A stretch of 64,000 bases of DNA from Puccinia triticina (lineage: Eukaryota; Basidiomycota; Pucciniomycetes; Pucciniales; Pucciniaceae). Made by a program: the position numbers and the translations under genes. The stretch is taken from the NCBI RefSeq assembly GCF_026914185.1, contig NC_070565.1, forward strand, positions 4,216,001-4,280,000, written 5' to 3'. This document shows, in pieces, positions 34,485 to 46,482 of this stretch. The stretch's first letter is position 1. Each line of letters starts with the position of its first letter. The notes beneath the pieces are model-generated. The model searched no databases and had not been told where the DNA came from. It was given only the letters and a program-made list of their open reading frames with translations.

Positions 34485-37400
34485 GCTTAAATTGTATATA
34501 TTTATTTTTGCTAGTCCACTCATTTTTTGCAATGTACAGCAGTAATTGCTTGCCATTTTTTCCCGCCATTTTCACCTAGTGAGCTTGATTTGGTGGCCTT
34601 TGGCAGTTACCTCAGCTTATTTGGCACAAAATGCATGCTACCTACAACTCAACAGGAGACTCAAGGGAGGGACTCACTAATGAGCAGACATTTTTGCTGT
34701 TTTGTGATCATCTTCTCCTAAAGCTGGCCTTTTTATTAATGTCTCCTAGGATGCTACATACTGGGTGGGCTGCCCATCGGGTTACCTGAGCCGGGCCGGG
34801 TCCGGGCCGGGTTCTCCGAGGAATTAGAGGGTTTGGCCCGGCCCATCAGACCCGCTTGCTAAACAGGCTGGCCAGGGGTGACCCCAAGCTTAAATAAGCC
34901 ACTCGTGGTGAGCAGGTCCTGATTTAACTAAGCCTCCTGGGACTGCGGGTGCAGAGCACCCCGATGCGAAACATCTCCCATTCCCAATGGGAGGCTTGTG
35001 AGTTATTGGCCTTTTTTTTGTGTGAGAGCTTTGGCAACATTGGCTTTTGGCCAACTTTTTGAATCAAAGTGAAATTACACAGCACACACTCATTGTGAGA
35101 CAGCAAGCTGAAGTGCAGAGGATAGCTGAGGATCTCAGCTTGATTGTACTCCACAAATGATAGAAGGAACACCAGAGGGGAATTCTTGTCCTTGCTGAAC
35201 AGTTGAGGTGGGTAGAGGATAGAATTCTGTATCTCAATTGAATCCACATCGTTCTGGCCAAACACCCAAAAATGAGAAATGTTGAAAGGGTAAAGGGAGG
35301 ACAGTGTGAGGAGGGAAACTGTTCTGATTGGCACCAAAAGGAAGAGAAATTTTAGACCTTTAATTTGGCACCACAGGCGTGAAGTATTTTTCAGGGGAAA
35401 ACACCAGAGAGGGGGGAGGGGAAATACCCCCACCAAAAGGGCAGAATCCCTCACTCCAAAATTTTGTGATTACCTGCAAGTCCCTCCTTCAGAGGTTGGG
35501 CTTTGTGCAAGGGCACATTGTGCCAGCCCAGGCTACCAGGGCCCTCCAAAGCCAGGTACTTGTGATAAGTCAGAGCGGGTCTGGGTGGCAGCCCAGTCTC
35601 ACCGGAAAAATAGCTTCATCTCCATTGCTTATTCCCTCATCTCTACATGCCTGGCCGTCCGGGTTCACCAAAGGGAAAATTGTGTGGAGAGTGCTCTAAA
35701 ATCCCAAGATACCCTATTCTCACAGACTCACTGACACACACATGCAGTTTGAATTACAAAGCTGAGATCAGTAGGCTAGCTGAATACAATATTTCAGGTG
35801 GCTGTCTAACTCTGAAAGGGAAAAAAATTGCCTCATGAGGGAGTTCAATGGTGTGTTGCTCTGATTACAGAATGAAAAAAACCAGAGAATGAAACTTTTG
35901 ATCTGTGGTTCCCTCCACAACACGGAGAGCTTTCAGTCTGTTGAAAAATGGGGAAAAAACTGGTAAGATGAAGGAGAAAATGAGAGATTACTGAAAAAAT
36001 AGTTTTTTTCTTGAAAAATCAAGTTCTTCCTGTGCCAAAGTTCACTGCTTGCAGGCAAGCCCTCCAAGGGACTGATTAAGCTTGGGTTTGGCCCGCACCT
36101 GACTTCCCTACTTTCTGAGAGAAACCAAAATCACACAATTGAAGGATGATGGCTCAACCTGAGCCAAATTTCAACTTGTTGATATCATTTACCCGGATCT
36201 GGAAAAAAAGAAAAGAAAAAAAGAATACTGCACCAGATTTTGTATCCCAAAAAAATAAGGCCTACCACATTTTTCTCCCTCTGATGGGATTAGAAGAGTA
36301 TCAAACTGTTTTTTTTTCTCAAGAGCAAATTGAGGTAGATGGGAATCAGAGCACTTCCTGTTGGCATTTAGATACCTCTATATGCCCCACTAAATCCTAT
36401 ATGAACACAACTATCAATCACATAACCAGTGTATATGGAAGCAATGGATCCCATGCTTAGGAAAACATATCCTTCTCACCAAAAATTAGTAGTCAGGGTG
36501 ATTGAAACCTGTGAGGGCTCAAGTTGCCAGCCCAACAGGAATTCATCCAGTCCTCCAATTTGTGAGAGCTACATCTCTCAATAGTAGGGATTTATTCTAA
36601 AAATGAATGATAAAAACAAATTTTGAGGAAAGAGATCAAGAGACTGACTTTAAGCAGAAGAGAAGAATTGTAACATATCTGATGAAAACCCTCCACCCCC
36701 AGGCTCAATCTCACCACCAGCACTACAAGAAAAAGTTGCACAACTGCTGTCAGTTGACATGCGAGATGCTCCAGGATAATGGCCATTCAAACTCCAATAA
36801 ATTACATAACAATGTTTCTTTGCACAGTGACTATGCATCATGCACAATGACTGTGCAAGTTTTGTTGAAGGAACTTATGACAATGATTCAGCTAAACAAC
36901 ACCTGCTGCCTTTGAGTTTGGGCATGTCAACTGATGGCAGTTCCACAAATTTTTCTTGTAGTACAGCAGAGTGCAGCCATATTCCTTTGCAACCTGTTTC
37001 CCAATTTTATCTAAGTCCCCTCCCTGACCAGGGACAGAGAGCTTGAATTAAATTTTCTGGCTGCATTATTTAGGGAAAACAAAAATTTCATCACGGACAA
37101 GGACTTCCAAAATGTTCATCATTTACACAGTGTAGTTATGGGTCTAGTGATGTGTAACTCAAGGGTTTTATCTCACTGTTAATCAATACCAAATCATCTT
37201 TCCTAATGTGCCATGGTTTCATAGAAGAGGTGATAGGTCTCCCCTTTCCTAGACAGATCATTTGAGCCTTCTTCTCTTATGAAAATGTATGATGGTATCC
37301 AGGGGAATGAGGATGACCTGCAGCCCTGATTTAAATGTAAAGATGGATGAGTTGATGGGTGTGGTGCTTGTGGAGTGAGTCGGGTTGCAAATGAATACTG

Positions 37401-37491
37401 GAATTTCAGTTAAGGTCGAGGTGGCTTGCCAGCTTGAGTGGCTATTGACCGTCAACAAGAATCGACTGCTCAGTTTCCACAACACCGAACG
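34485..37491. other. Three-kilobase region without a recognised gene
   Basis: Near 34790-34850 is a GC-rich patch of repeated GGCCGGG words. The longest ORF (34924-35454, minus, 176 aa) has no known motif and is unlikely to be a gene. The rest is AT-rich with short ORFs. The last few hundred bases should hold the DBP5 promoter. Confidence 0.45.
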
Positions 37492-40054
37492 ATGGCAGAC
37501 TCTAGTAAGTCATCCAAATCACAACAGTTTTTATCCATGGCAGACTACTAACTGACGAAGCTTCTCGCAGAGGAACTCGACAGCCTGGTCTCCAGACTAT
37601 CGGCACTCGACCCCCAGGCCACCAAGGAAAATATCGCGCAGGTCGAATCCCTTGGACTCAAGCCAGCCCCGGTCGACGAGGCTAAAGCTGAGAAGACCAG
37701 TTCGTCCGAGGAAATCATTTCGACTTGGGGAAGGTTCAACTGCTGATCGAACTCTTTGCTTGACTTGATCGTGTATCCTTAGCCGAACCAGATGCTACCA
37801 CCGCTGAAGCCAATGATGCCAAACAAAAATCAAAAGGTCCGACTACTTCTCCAATCACTCTTCATCCACTATAGAAAACATCCAAAACTCACGCTTGCTC
37901 GATTTTATTTTGAAAGCCTCCGAGCTGCTCGAGAACCTATCGCATCAAGTTGAGGTAAGCACTTGAATCAAGGACATTTTATCCCCAGGCGTGTCTCGTA
38001 TTGACGATCACATCTACTATTACAACCCTTGAATTGTTCATTTCAGATAAAACTAGCAGACCAACAAGCCGACCCGAACTCGCCTCTCTATTCAGCCCAA
38101 TCATTCGAAGATCTCAAGCTGTTAGTCCCATTTCTTGCTCCTCCTGATTGATTTATCTCCATACTATCTTCTGTGACTAAAGAATCGGTTTATTTGGGAT
38201 GGTCGCAATGATGATCAGTGATCCGGCACTTTTGAAGGGTCTCTACAGAATGGGCTTTCAAAGACCTTCCAAGATCCAAGAACGTGCTTTGCCATTGTTA
38301 CTCCAAAATCCGTGAGTGGCGCACCCTAGGTTGGAGGGCAAGAACCCACCATGTCATCTTCTGTTTGACTAACCAAAGAACTTTTTTTCATCTTCTCAAT
38401 CCAATAAAATACAGTCCCAGGAATATGATCGGTCAATCCCAATCCGGGACAGGTAAAACGGCAGCCTTTGTACTGACGATGCTTTCGAGAGTCGACGTCT
38501 CTAAAAAATGCCCACAAGCCATCTGCGTCTGTCCCTCGCGAGAATTAGCGCGTCAGATCATCGATGTGGCCGAGCAAATGGGTCAATACGTCACCGGATT
38601 AACTAAACGATTGGCTAGTAAAGATACCCTCGAACGTGGTGAAAGAATCACTGAACATATCATCGTCGGAACTCCTGGGACAATCAAGGATGTTTGTTAT
38701 TCCTTCTCCTTTTGCTCTATAAAAAAACTCTTCGTTGACAAGTTTCACCATAGGCTTTAACTTCCCATCGAGTTTCGGGAACTCGAGATTCGGTGATCGA
38801 CCCTAGTGGGATTAAAGTTTTGGTAGCCGATGAGGCTGATGTTCTAGTTGGAACAGGTTCATTGGGTGAACAAACTATTGGAGTAAAGAAGTATGCACAA
38901 AATCTTGATTAAGCCTTCGATTGGAACTGACACATCATGGTCCACTCTCCATACTTCTATCTCCTAACACCAGTGCGATCACTCGAAGTAACACAACCGT
39001 TCAGATCGTCTTATTCTCTGCCACCTTCCCAGAACATGTCCGGAAATATGCCTCGAAGTTTGCACCCAATGCTAATGAGATCAAGCTGAAGAAAGATGAG
39101 CTCACACTAGAAGGCATCAAGCAATTCTACATGGGTCAGTCAGATACTTGTGAACCGCAAGTTCATTTTCCCCCAGGGTTGGCAGGTGCATATTGACAGA
39201 AGGGCCTCAAATTTTTCAATGGTCCAGATTGTAACAATGCGGAACATAAGTACGAAGTCCTTGTGGAGTTATACCACTTATTAACCGTCGGCCAGTCGAT
39301 CATTTTCGCGCAGGAGAGGCGGACGGCCGATGAGATTGCAAACCGAATGAATAAAGATGGGCATAAGGTCGCCGTTCTGCATGGAGCGCAGATGGGCGAA
39401 GGGCGGGACCAGACGATTGACGATTTCCGAGAAGGCCGAAGTAAAGTGCTTGTGACGACTAACGTCGTTGCCAGAGGAATCGATATCTCTCAAGTCGTGA
39501 GTTCTACCCTCTCCCTAACTTATTTTAACCTTGTCGCCTCTGGACATATTTTCTCATCTTGCTCTTTTTTTGGCTTTGTAGAATTTGGTGGTCAATTACG
39601 ATTTACCTAAAGATCCTCAAAAAGGCGCAGATGCAGAAACATACTTGCATCGGATTGGAAGAACTGGCAGGTTCGGGCGCAAGGGAATCTCAATCGTCAG
39701 TTCCACCTTCATTCACGCACACTCTACTCTCTCTCTCTTGATTGTAGCTTCTGTTTGGCGATAACCCAATTGATTATCTAATTGATAAAATGTTAACCAC
39801 CTTGTTTCTCACTTTGGTTCTGAATGGATTCTAAAGAATTTTATTCATGACCCCAGAAGCTATCAAGACATGATGAAGATCAAAGATGAGTTACAAATCT
39901 CAGATGAGCAGTTAGTCAAAGTAGATACCAAAGATTTCGACGATATGGAGAAAGTTAGTCGCCCCGATACCACAAACCAATTAACTGCTGATGTTCATCT
40001 ACTGACTGGTTTGCTGAATTTCTCTAGACTCTCAAAGCAGCTTTGAAAGCTTAA
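37492..40054 (+). CDS. DBP5: DEAD-box RNA helicase DBP5 (DDX19)
   Basis: Thirteen exons join in frame: 37492-37504, 37571-37699, 37783-37836, 37917-37954, 38047-38120, 38219-38311, 38415-38691, 38754-38890, 38974-39134, 39228-39496, 39582-39695, 39837-39953 and 40028-40054, giving 500 aa (yeast Dbp5 is 482). DBP5 remodels mRNPs at the cytoplasmic side of the nuclear pore during mRNA export. Motifs in order: Q motif [14 protein letters not shown], motif I SQSGTGKT (about 141), [12 protein letters not shown], motif II DEAD (about 252), SAT (about 287), VVARGID (about 408) and HRIGRTGR (about 438). The [17 protein letters not shown] stretch is characteristic of DBP5. The first exon is only 13 nt (MADS). 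The donor of exon 2 is the least certain: GTTCGT at 37700 is the only one that keeps the frame. The gene is convergent with the uL10m-like gene, 427 bp away. Confidence 0.95.
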
Positions 40055-40481
40055 CTTGGGCCTATCTAGTCTTACACGAAATCAAATTAGAAAATACATG
40101 TGTAGGACGGCAGCCCATTGAAATCCATTTCCACTCTTTTTTGTCTTATTCAGATCTCATGATACATGTTGTCTCCACTCTTGCTCCAAAATATATCTGT
40201 TACCCATGCTAGTTTCCTCTTTTTCTCAAGTCTCAATCTAGGGATCTTGCTCTACAATCTTCTTTTGCACGCTGTTATGACGACCCTCAACCAGAAATAT
40301 GGTTCTTCTTGTTTACGCACACATGGCCTGCCAAGACCTCTTGTTCCTCTTTGGGAACACCGGAAGAAAATTGTTCGAAAAAAAAAAAGTTCTGCAATGT
40401 TTGATAAATTTGGGAGTTTTTTTTCTAGTGAAGAAACAATGTTGTAAAAACAGAAAAGGGTTTGCATTCAGATTACAACTG

Positions 40482-41702
40482 TTATTCTGTAGGAGTGGGT
40501 TGATCAGGAGAGGATTGATCCGGGGCAGGAGCATCTTGTTGAGCTTGATCTTCAAGAGTTTTCTGAAAGCCTTTGAGGGTATGAACTAATTGAGAAGCTC
40601 TGGCTTGATTAAGATTAAAAAGTAGGTCGGAACTGAAGCGACTGATGATGCCGATGATTTGAGAGCGAGAGTTATCGAGGGAGTTAAGGTTGGAGAATCT
40701 TTGCAAGTCAGAGGTGTCTTTGCAGATCGAACGGTCGATGAAACCGATAAGGAACTTGATCTTCTCCTTGGATAGGTTTGGGTCGTGTGTACCGGCTGGT
40801 TTCTTAGGGGCTTCCTGTTGTTGGCTCGGATCGGGTCCATGGGCGGCAATGATTTGAAGGACTTGTTTGATCTGAGAGGGGTCGAAGTCGGCTTGACTGA
40901 TGGAGAACAGCGAGCCGGTTAGGTTCTTCTTTTCCTTCATCTGCTTCTTCTTGTCTTCCGCTGCCGAAAGAGATTTGGATGCCGGATTGGACGTTGGTGG
41001 CTTCGGGGATCCTGCCGAGTATATCAACGAGTCGTACGTCTGCCTTCTTATCTTAGATTGCTTCAGCAAACTCTTCAAGACCGGTAAGATCATTTTGGTT
41101 CGTAAGACTTGTATTCGGGGTGCGCTTTTACTCCGAAGGGGATCATCGACGCTGGGCTCGAACTTGAACTCTCCGAACGGAATGGGAGTCGGATCAATCG
41201 TGGATGACGAGGATGATAAGTTTTTGACTTTGCCGCGGATCGAGTTCCATTCTCGGCAGGTTAGACCTTCGTGTCTGAACAGGAGACAGACCTGGTTGGT
41301 GGTGAAGAGGTCGAGATAGGATTCGAAGATGAACTGTTTCCGGATCGGGTAGCTTCTCGCGGGCTTGGTTGGAGAGCGCAAGACGGGCTGCTCGGCCTCC
41401 TTAACGTTTGCTAGTGAAGGTCGCCGGCCGGTCGTCTTCCGGGTCTCTTTTTTCCCCGTCCGTTCGTTCCGTGATGTTGATACGATGACTGCCGGCTGGC
41501 TGGATGGGATGAGTGCTTCGGACGTGGATATCGATCGTCCTGATATCCTTCTCCCAATCGAGAACGTCCGTCTTCCTAGCGAGGCCAGCGTCATCGGACC
41601 TTGGTTGTGTGTGGCGTGTTCACTGGAATGCGATGGGAGACTTGCACGTGCAAGACGACACTGGCTAGTGGCTGATATAAGCATTGTGTCGCAGCCTCTC
41701 AT
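40482..41702 (-). CDS. Probable mitochondrial ribosomal protein uL10m
   Basis: A single-exon ORF of 406 aa; a second Met at residue 7 is an alternative start. The N-terminus is rich in Ser/Arg and lacks acidic residues, as expected of a mitochondrial presequence. The segment YPIRKQFIFESYLDLFTTNQVCLLFRHEGLTCREWNSIR, split here only for reference at about 137-175, resembles the start of fungal uL10m (yeast Mrpl11): a helix, then a hydrophobic strand VCLLF, then LTxxEWxxIR. PRIQVLRTKMILPVL further on fits the next strand of that fold. The C-terminal 150 residues are helical and end in a Pro/Gln/Asp-rich tail. uL10m forms the base of the mitoribosomal stalk. Identification rests on one segment and is moderate. 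Confidence 0.6.
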   Translation of the reverse strand: MRGCDTMLISATSQCRLARASLPSHSSEHATHNQGPMTLASLGRRTFSIGRRISGRSISTSEALIPSSQPAVIVSTSRNERTGKKETRKTTGRRPSLANVKEAEQPVLRSPTKPARSYPIRKQFIFESYLDLFTTNQVCLLFRHEGLTCREWNSIRGKVKNLSSSSSTIDPTPIPFGEFKFEPSVDDPLRSKSAPRIQVLRTKMILPVLKSLLKQSKIRRQTYDSLIYSAGSPKPPTSNPASKSLSAAEDKKKQMKEKKNLTGSLFSISQADFDPSQIKQVLQIIAAHGPDPSQQQEAPKKPAGTHDPNLSKEKIKFLIGFIDRSICKDTSDLQRFSNLNSLDNSRSQIIGIISRFSSDLLFNLNQARASQLVHTLKGFQKTLEDQAQQDAPAPDQSSPDQPTPTE

Positions 41703-42140
41703 TGGAGCAGCATTATGTTTATATCCAGTTCATTCTGCATATCGGTACACGCAACAAAGTCCCTCGAGACTTCGGGCTCCCGGCTGAACTTGCGAAGCGA
41801 GACTCCAAGCCTCTCCAAGGAGGCGCAAAGCGTCTCCGAAGGAGAGCCTTTCAAGTCCCAATGGAGGACTTCCCGTCGATCTGGAAATCCAGATCTGAGC
41901 CGACATATTTCAGATTTCGCAGTGAAACCTCGGTCCCCGAAGCTCCCCGAAGGGATCCAGATTTCCAGATTCCAGATTCCCCTGCAAAATCTGGAATTCC
42001 AGATTTATTTGAAGCCGATAGGAAGTCCTCCAATCTTTGCCTGAGGCTGAGAGACATTTACACAGAAAATTCAGATTTTTGTGTTTACATCTCTTTTACT
42101 CATTTCTCTCAGCATGTAATTCAAAGCCTCCTATACCATG
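41703..42140. other. Intergenic region upstream of the uL10m-like gene
   Basis: Upstream flank of the minus-strand gene at 41702. About 41760-42050 is rich in short repeated words (GAAGCGAGACTCC, CCAGATTTCCAGATTCCAGA), and three overlapping ORFs run through it, so it is repeat-derived rather than coding. Confidence 0.45.
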
Positions 42141-42480
42141 TCAGGGTGTAAATGGGTTGGGCCAACCCAAAACCAACCCAAGACCGGTTGGGTTTGGGCA
42201 CATTCTTAAATAAAATGACAAGACCTGAATTGTAAAATTGTTGGGTTGGGTTTGGGCAGCCTATTGGGTCAGCCTGTGACCCAACTCTTCCAACAGTCAA
42301 GTTGGGGGTTTTTGGCGCCTAATAGGTTGTGTCAACCCAAGACCCAAAATAGTATGATGTTGGGTTGGGTTTGGGCAGCATATTTTCAAATCTGCCTGGA
42401 CCCAACCCAACCCACACTAAATGTTGGGTTGGGTTTGGGTGCTGTTTTGCAACCCAAACCCAACCTGTTTACACCCATGT
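42141..42480. repeat. GGGTTGGG-rich degenerate repeat
   Basis: About five imperfect blocks of TTGGGTTGGGTTTGGGC and its complement are arranged with opposed orientations, starting GGGTTGGGCCAACCCAAAACC. A related block lies at about 45831-45910. It is not the TTAGGG telomere repeat. Confidence 0.7.
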
Positions 42481-42576
42481 TGTAGCCCTGATTCTCAGCT
42501 TTCTTGTACATATTTTTTCAATTAAATTTGTTGCAAAATTGCTGCTCAATGGCCATTCCTGTGAGAGCATTCAAAT

Positions 42577-43476
42577 TTGTTAGCTTCACTTTTCTGTCTG
42601 CAACCACCAAAAACCCCACTTCACGTGTTGACACAACAAAACTCACCCCCCTCTCACTCATCAGAAAATAATTTCCCCCCGCCCTCTTCCCTGGGCAGCC
42701 AGATGCCCCCTCCTCACTGCCCCCCTGATCAATCTCAACCACCCGGCGCGCCCCCCGCAGACAAGTTGGATATGATGGATAATCTGGAGATTCAAATACC
42801 TCCTTGACCGGCTGTCCAACCACCATTGTCCAGCCTGCACATCTTGCTGACCAAGGTGCTCGATGACACATCCTGTGACGCAAATGACACGATTTTGTTA
42901 GACAGCAGATTTGTAGATCTCTTCCTGGAGCTATTGGCGAACAATGACCAGATGTTGCAACATTTGGAGTCCACGTTCAACCAACTCAACGCCAAGATAG
43001 ACCCTATGATCAGACGGCTTGCCAAGGTCAAAACCCTCCTAAAAACCAGCTCAAGACTCTCTGCCCAGCCCGTTCACAAGCCCACCGCTAACACAATCAA
43101 ATCATTTGCGGCCGCTGCCTTGGCAAACCTTGATGGTTCCAGTCACACACCAAAGACACCCCCCCCCCCTGCTCAGGTCATCGCCTTGTTGAAACCAAAA
43201 CACATGATCATACACTCAAACACCGCCAATCCAACCCTCAATGATGTGCCCAGTGGGGCCCTGTTCCAGAAAGCAAACGGGGCTCTACTCGGACTCAACA
43301 CTTGTGTTGATGGAGAATTAGTAGCTATCCGTGGGGCAAGCGTGATGCTCTCAAGCAACATGTCATTCTACACAAAGAACCAAGCCCACCAAAAGTGGCT
43401 AATGGACAACAAGCACTTATGGTCAAAAACCATCCACCCGGATTTGGATTCAACACCCAGTGGGCTAGCACCATGA
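42577..43476 (+). pseudogene. LINE-like ORF1 fragment with one internal stop
   Basis: Two pieces in the same frame (42577-42807 and 42808-43476) are separated by a single TGA at 42805-42807. The first is Pro-rich (HCPPDQSQPPGAPPADKL). The second contains a coiled-coil-like stretch and then VSGALFQKANGALLG-type sequence ending FYTKNQAHQKWLMDNKHLW. From memory, the segment with F-Y-T-K-N...W-L...NKHLW resembles gag-like ORF1 proteins of non-LTR retrotransposons common in rust genomes. No reverse transcriptase follows, so the copy is truncated. The family call is tentative. Confidence 0.5.
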
Positions 43477-43500
43477 AAAAATTGATGTGAATAGGCACTG

Positions 43501-43706
43501 CCAGCATATTTGGCTGGGTTGAAGTCATCCCAGTTTAACTGGGATGCACTCAACCAATTTAAACTTGGTTGATCTCAACCAATTTAATATAAACCCAAGG
43601 GGGGTACCTTGGATTTATATTTCATCAGTTCAGATCACCCAAGTTTAAATTGGTTGAGTGCATCCCAGTTTAACTGGGATAACCTCAACCCAGCCAATTG
43701 TGCTGG
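43501..43706. mobile_element. 206-bp foldback MITE
   Basis: Two arms of about 75 bp are nearly perfect reverse complements, from CCAGCATATTTGGCTGGGTT at the left to the matching end TGCTGG at 43706. Each arm contains the smaller palindrome ATCCCAGTTTAACTGGGAT. A single strand would fold into an almost complete hairpin. No coding content. Confidence 0.9.
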
Positions 43707-43945
43707 AAGTGAGGTGTCAGGTGACATTCAGTAAAATATGCTGAAATTCCAGTGGTACTCCAGCATTACTCCCCTTGAATAAAAATGAACCCTTTGTCAT
43801 CATCAGAGGGTTCTACCACTTTTCCATCATTGTATGTTTGGAGTTAAGGTTGGAGTTAGCTTCACGTTACCTACCACCTAGTCCCCTCATGTTTTTCATG
43901 GTGTAGGTTGTAGCCAAGCCTGATCAAAGGATTCCTTAGATCAAT
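43707..43945. other. Short intergenic stretch
   Basis: Nothing recognised between two inverted-repeat elements. Confidence 0.4.
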
Positions 43946-45258
43946 GGGGGGTTCAAAATTAAAATCCAGTTCTCCAGGAGCTCGCGCAGGTCCCAGATTC
44001 CAGGAAAAAAATCCCCTGCCAAAAAAGAGGTTCTGGGCTATCAACTTTGAATGCCCCATGTTGGTCAAAAGCCACCTGTACTCGCATTCCTGAGCATCAG
44101 GTCTGGCAGTCTGGGGTTTCAGGAAGTCCCCTCCCACAACCGGGGTCCCGAAGTTCTGTCAAAAAAAAATCCGGCTTGGTTTCCCTGCAGTCATAATCAG
44201 AATCCACAGCATTCAAAAGGGTGTATGTAGTATACCACATACCCTACTGGAAGCACCACTCTCCTCCGTTGACCAGCACTGGCTGGTCAGCCAAAGCAGT
44301 AGACACGGGCCACCGGGAGCAACATATTCCCATCAATGGCCAGTCCATTTGTTCATTGGGAGGAGTACGCTGGTCTGTTTGTTCATAATTGGGAGCTCAT
44401 GTACTCCTCAATATGATTGGTTATTTCCAGCAAGTTAGAGGAACTTACTCCTCTCAATGACCGGTTCGTTCCAGCCATCAAGGGAGCATGTACTCCTCCC
44501 AATGACCGGAACAAACAGGTCATCAAGAGGAGTATGCACTTTTCTAGATGACCGGAACGGGCCGGTCATACAGGGAAGTGATTACTCATATCACTTCCCT
44601 TGATGAACGGTTCATTCTGATTGTTGGGAGGAGTAAATACTCCCTCAATGACCAGCCCGTCATGGCCACCGAGAGAAGTAATCATTTTCCTCAATGACCG
44701 GTTTGTTCTGGTCATCTTGAGAGGTACATACATACTCCTCTCAATGTCCGGTTTGTTCCGGTCATCTTGAGGAGTACATATATAACCGGAACAAACCGGT
44801 CATCAAGGATTATAGCAAATGGCTATTGATGTCCAGCACGGACCCGGCGTTAAGGGAGGAGTGCACTACTATCAATGACCAGGCCAGCCATTAAGAATAT
44901 ACAGCCTACTGACCGGCCATTGGTCATGGTGGAGTGTGTATGTACTCCGCTCAATGAATGGCTTGTGCCGGCCATCAAGGGTGCAGTGAGCTGCCCCAAT
45001 GGCCGGTTCTTTCTGTCATGTGTATACGGTTGAGGAGGATAGGCCCCACTATACTTGTGGGTCGAGGGTGGCCGGGGTGTGGAAAAAGTCTTTGATGAAG
45101 TTGTTTCCTGTTGTTTTGGCCTGATTCCTGGACCTGGAACGACCCTCCTGGAGCCTCTTGCTAAGCAGGCCCCCAGGTCCCCAGGAGAGCTTCCAGGTCT
45201 GATTTTTTTCCTGGATTTTCGGACCTGGAAAGCTTACTGGATCAATTTTGAACCCCCC
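43946..45258. mobile_element. 1.3-kb inverted-repeat element with internal tandem array
   Basis: It begins GGGGGGTTCAAAATT and ends AATTTTGAACCCCCC, 15 bp in perfect inversion, and continues as diverged arms with AAATCCAG and CTGGATC. The ends resemble those of the element at 56520-56718 (GGGGGGTTC). Inside, about 44430-45020 is a degenerate array of units containing ACCGG(T/A)TC(A/G)TTC, GGTCATCAAG and GAGGAGTA, many in opposed orientation. No transposase. Confidence 0.75.
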
Positions 45259-46300
45259 TAATACTGTCTGTAAATTACAGTGTTAAAGTAGTGTATCCTA
45301 TTCTTATACACTGAAAATAAAAAGCTGTGTCAACTGTGAGCAGTTGACCTGCGGTAACTCTGAGGAAGCTTGTGGTGTTACACCAGCCTTACTCAAGGTT
45401 TGACTCAACCCAAGCTTCAATGCACCTTGAACAGTGAATGTGCCAATGAAGGCACTTGTGCATTCAGGTGGAGTTACAATGGCAGCTTGGATTGAGTATC
45501 CTGCATGTCAACTGCAAGCAGTTGACCAAGTTTTTTTTGCAGTGAGAGAGTTGTATGCTTCTACTCCATACACCCACAAACTGGACCATATCATGTACCA
45601 TCTTATGTATTTCAGTCCCTGTCTCAGTTGTATTCTCTTTTACTTCACTGAATGATTATTATATATTGACTCAATTCTCCTGGACTATGTCCTTGCCATC
45701 TTGTCATCTCTCACTTAGTATTCATGTCACTCAAGTTCCCCTCAACACACAGAACTGATGGGCAATCAATGTATTTGAGCGGATGATAATGTATGCAGAA
45801 GGGTTGAGGGATGTGGGTAGGCTATTTCCAAATCTGATCCAACCCAACCCAACCCAAGTTAGACATTGGGTTGGATTTGGGCACGGTTTTTGGACCTGAG
45901 CACGACCCATTTGCATCCTGAAGTGTGGCGCAGATGGGGGTAAAAAAGAACCTGTGTAAGCAAGCGGATGTGGCCAAAAAATATCCGGACACCCGCTGGT
46001 TTTTCCCAGAATTTCAGAAATCCACATCTGAATCCGCATCCGCTGGCCTGAGTGGATAGTCAATAACCGTGGAGTGCGCAAAAAAGCCATCTCTACTCAT
46101 TATAGATGGCAAACAGGTACTTATTGGCACCACAGGTACCCGCCGGCGGGTGCCAGTGTCCACAATTCTGGTGGGGAGGACGGCAGGTACCTGGACGGGT
46201 ACCTGCGGCGCCGGTCAGCCGGTCATCAAAGAGGATAAAACCTCCCAATGACCGGTCAGACAGTCATCAAAGAGGATACAACCTCTCAATGACAGGCAAG
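45259..46300. other. Repeat-derived region
   Basis: About 45831-45910 repeats the GGGTTGGATTTGGGC motif of 42141-42480. About 46087-46215 carries pieces of hAT ends (GCCATCTCTAC, TATAGATGGCA, GGTACCCGCCGGCGGGTGCC). No gene seen. Confidence 0.5.
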
Positions 46301-46482
46301 TAGAGATGGCACTTGGCACCCGCCACACTTCAGCACATAATTCCATGCGCTTGTACCCATTTCGCGCGTGCAGCTCCCTGAATATACTTTTACTAAAATG
46401 GAACCCCTGGCACCCGCCATGGGTGCCTGCAGGCGTATAAAATTATGTGCTGAAGTGTGACGGGTGCCAAGTGCCATCTCTA
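46301..46482. mobile_element. 182-bp hAT-type MITE
   Basis: Long terminal inverted repeats start TAGAGATGGCACTTGGCACC on both strands and continue through CACACTTCAGCACATAATT, about 50 bp with few mismatches. The TAGAGATGGCA end is the same family as the full hAT element at 59194-62956 (TAAAGATGGCA). The flanking 8-mers (CAGGCAAG and GTAAGCCA) do not match, so no target duplication is claimed. It inserted into a local array of GACCGGTCA...TCATCAAAGAGG repeats. Confidence 0.85.

Noticed and set aside
34924..35454. 176-codon minus-strand ORF
   Set aside because: No recognisable motif, no homologous copy in the window and no supporting splice or promoter signal.
42141..42480. Internal telomere-like tract
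   Set aside because: The words are GGGTTGGGTTTGGG in both orientations, not TTAGGG arrays.
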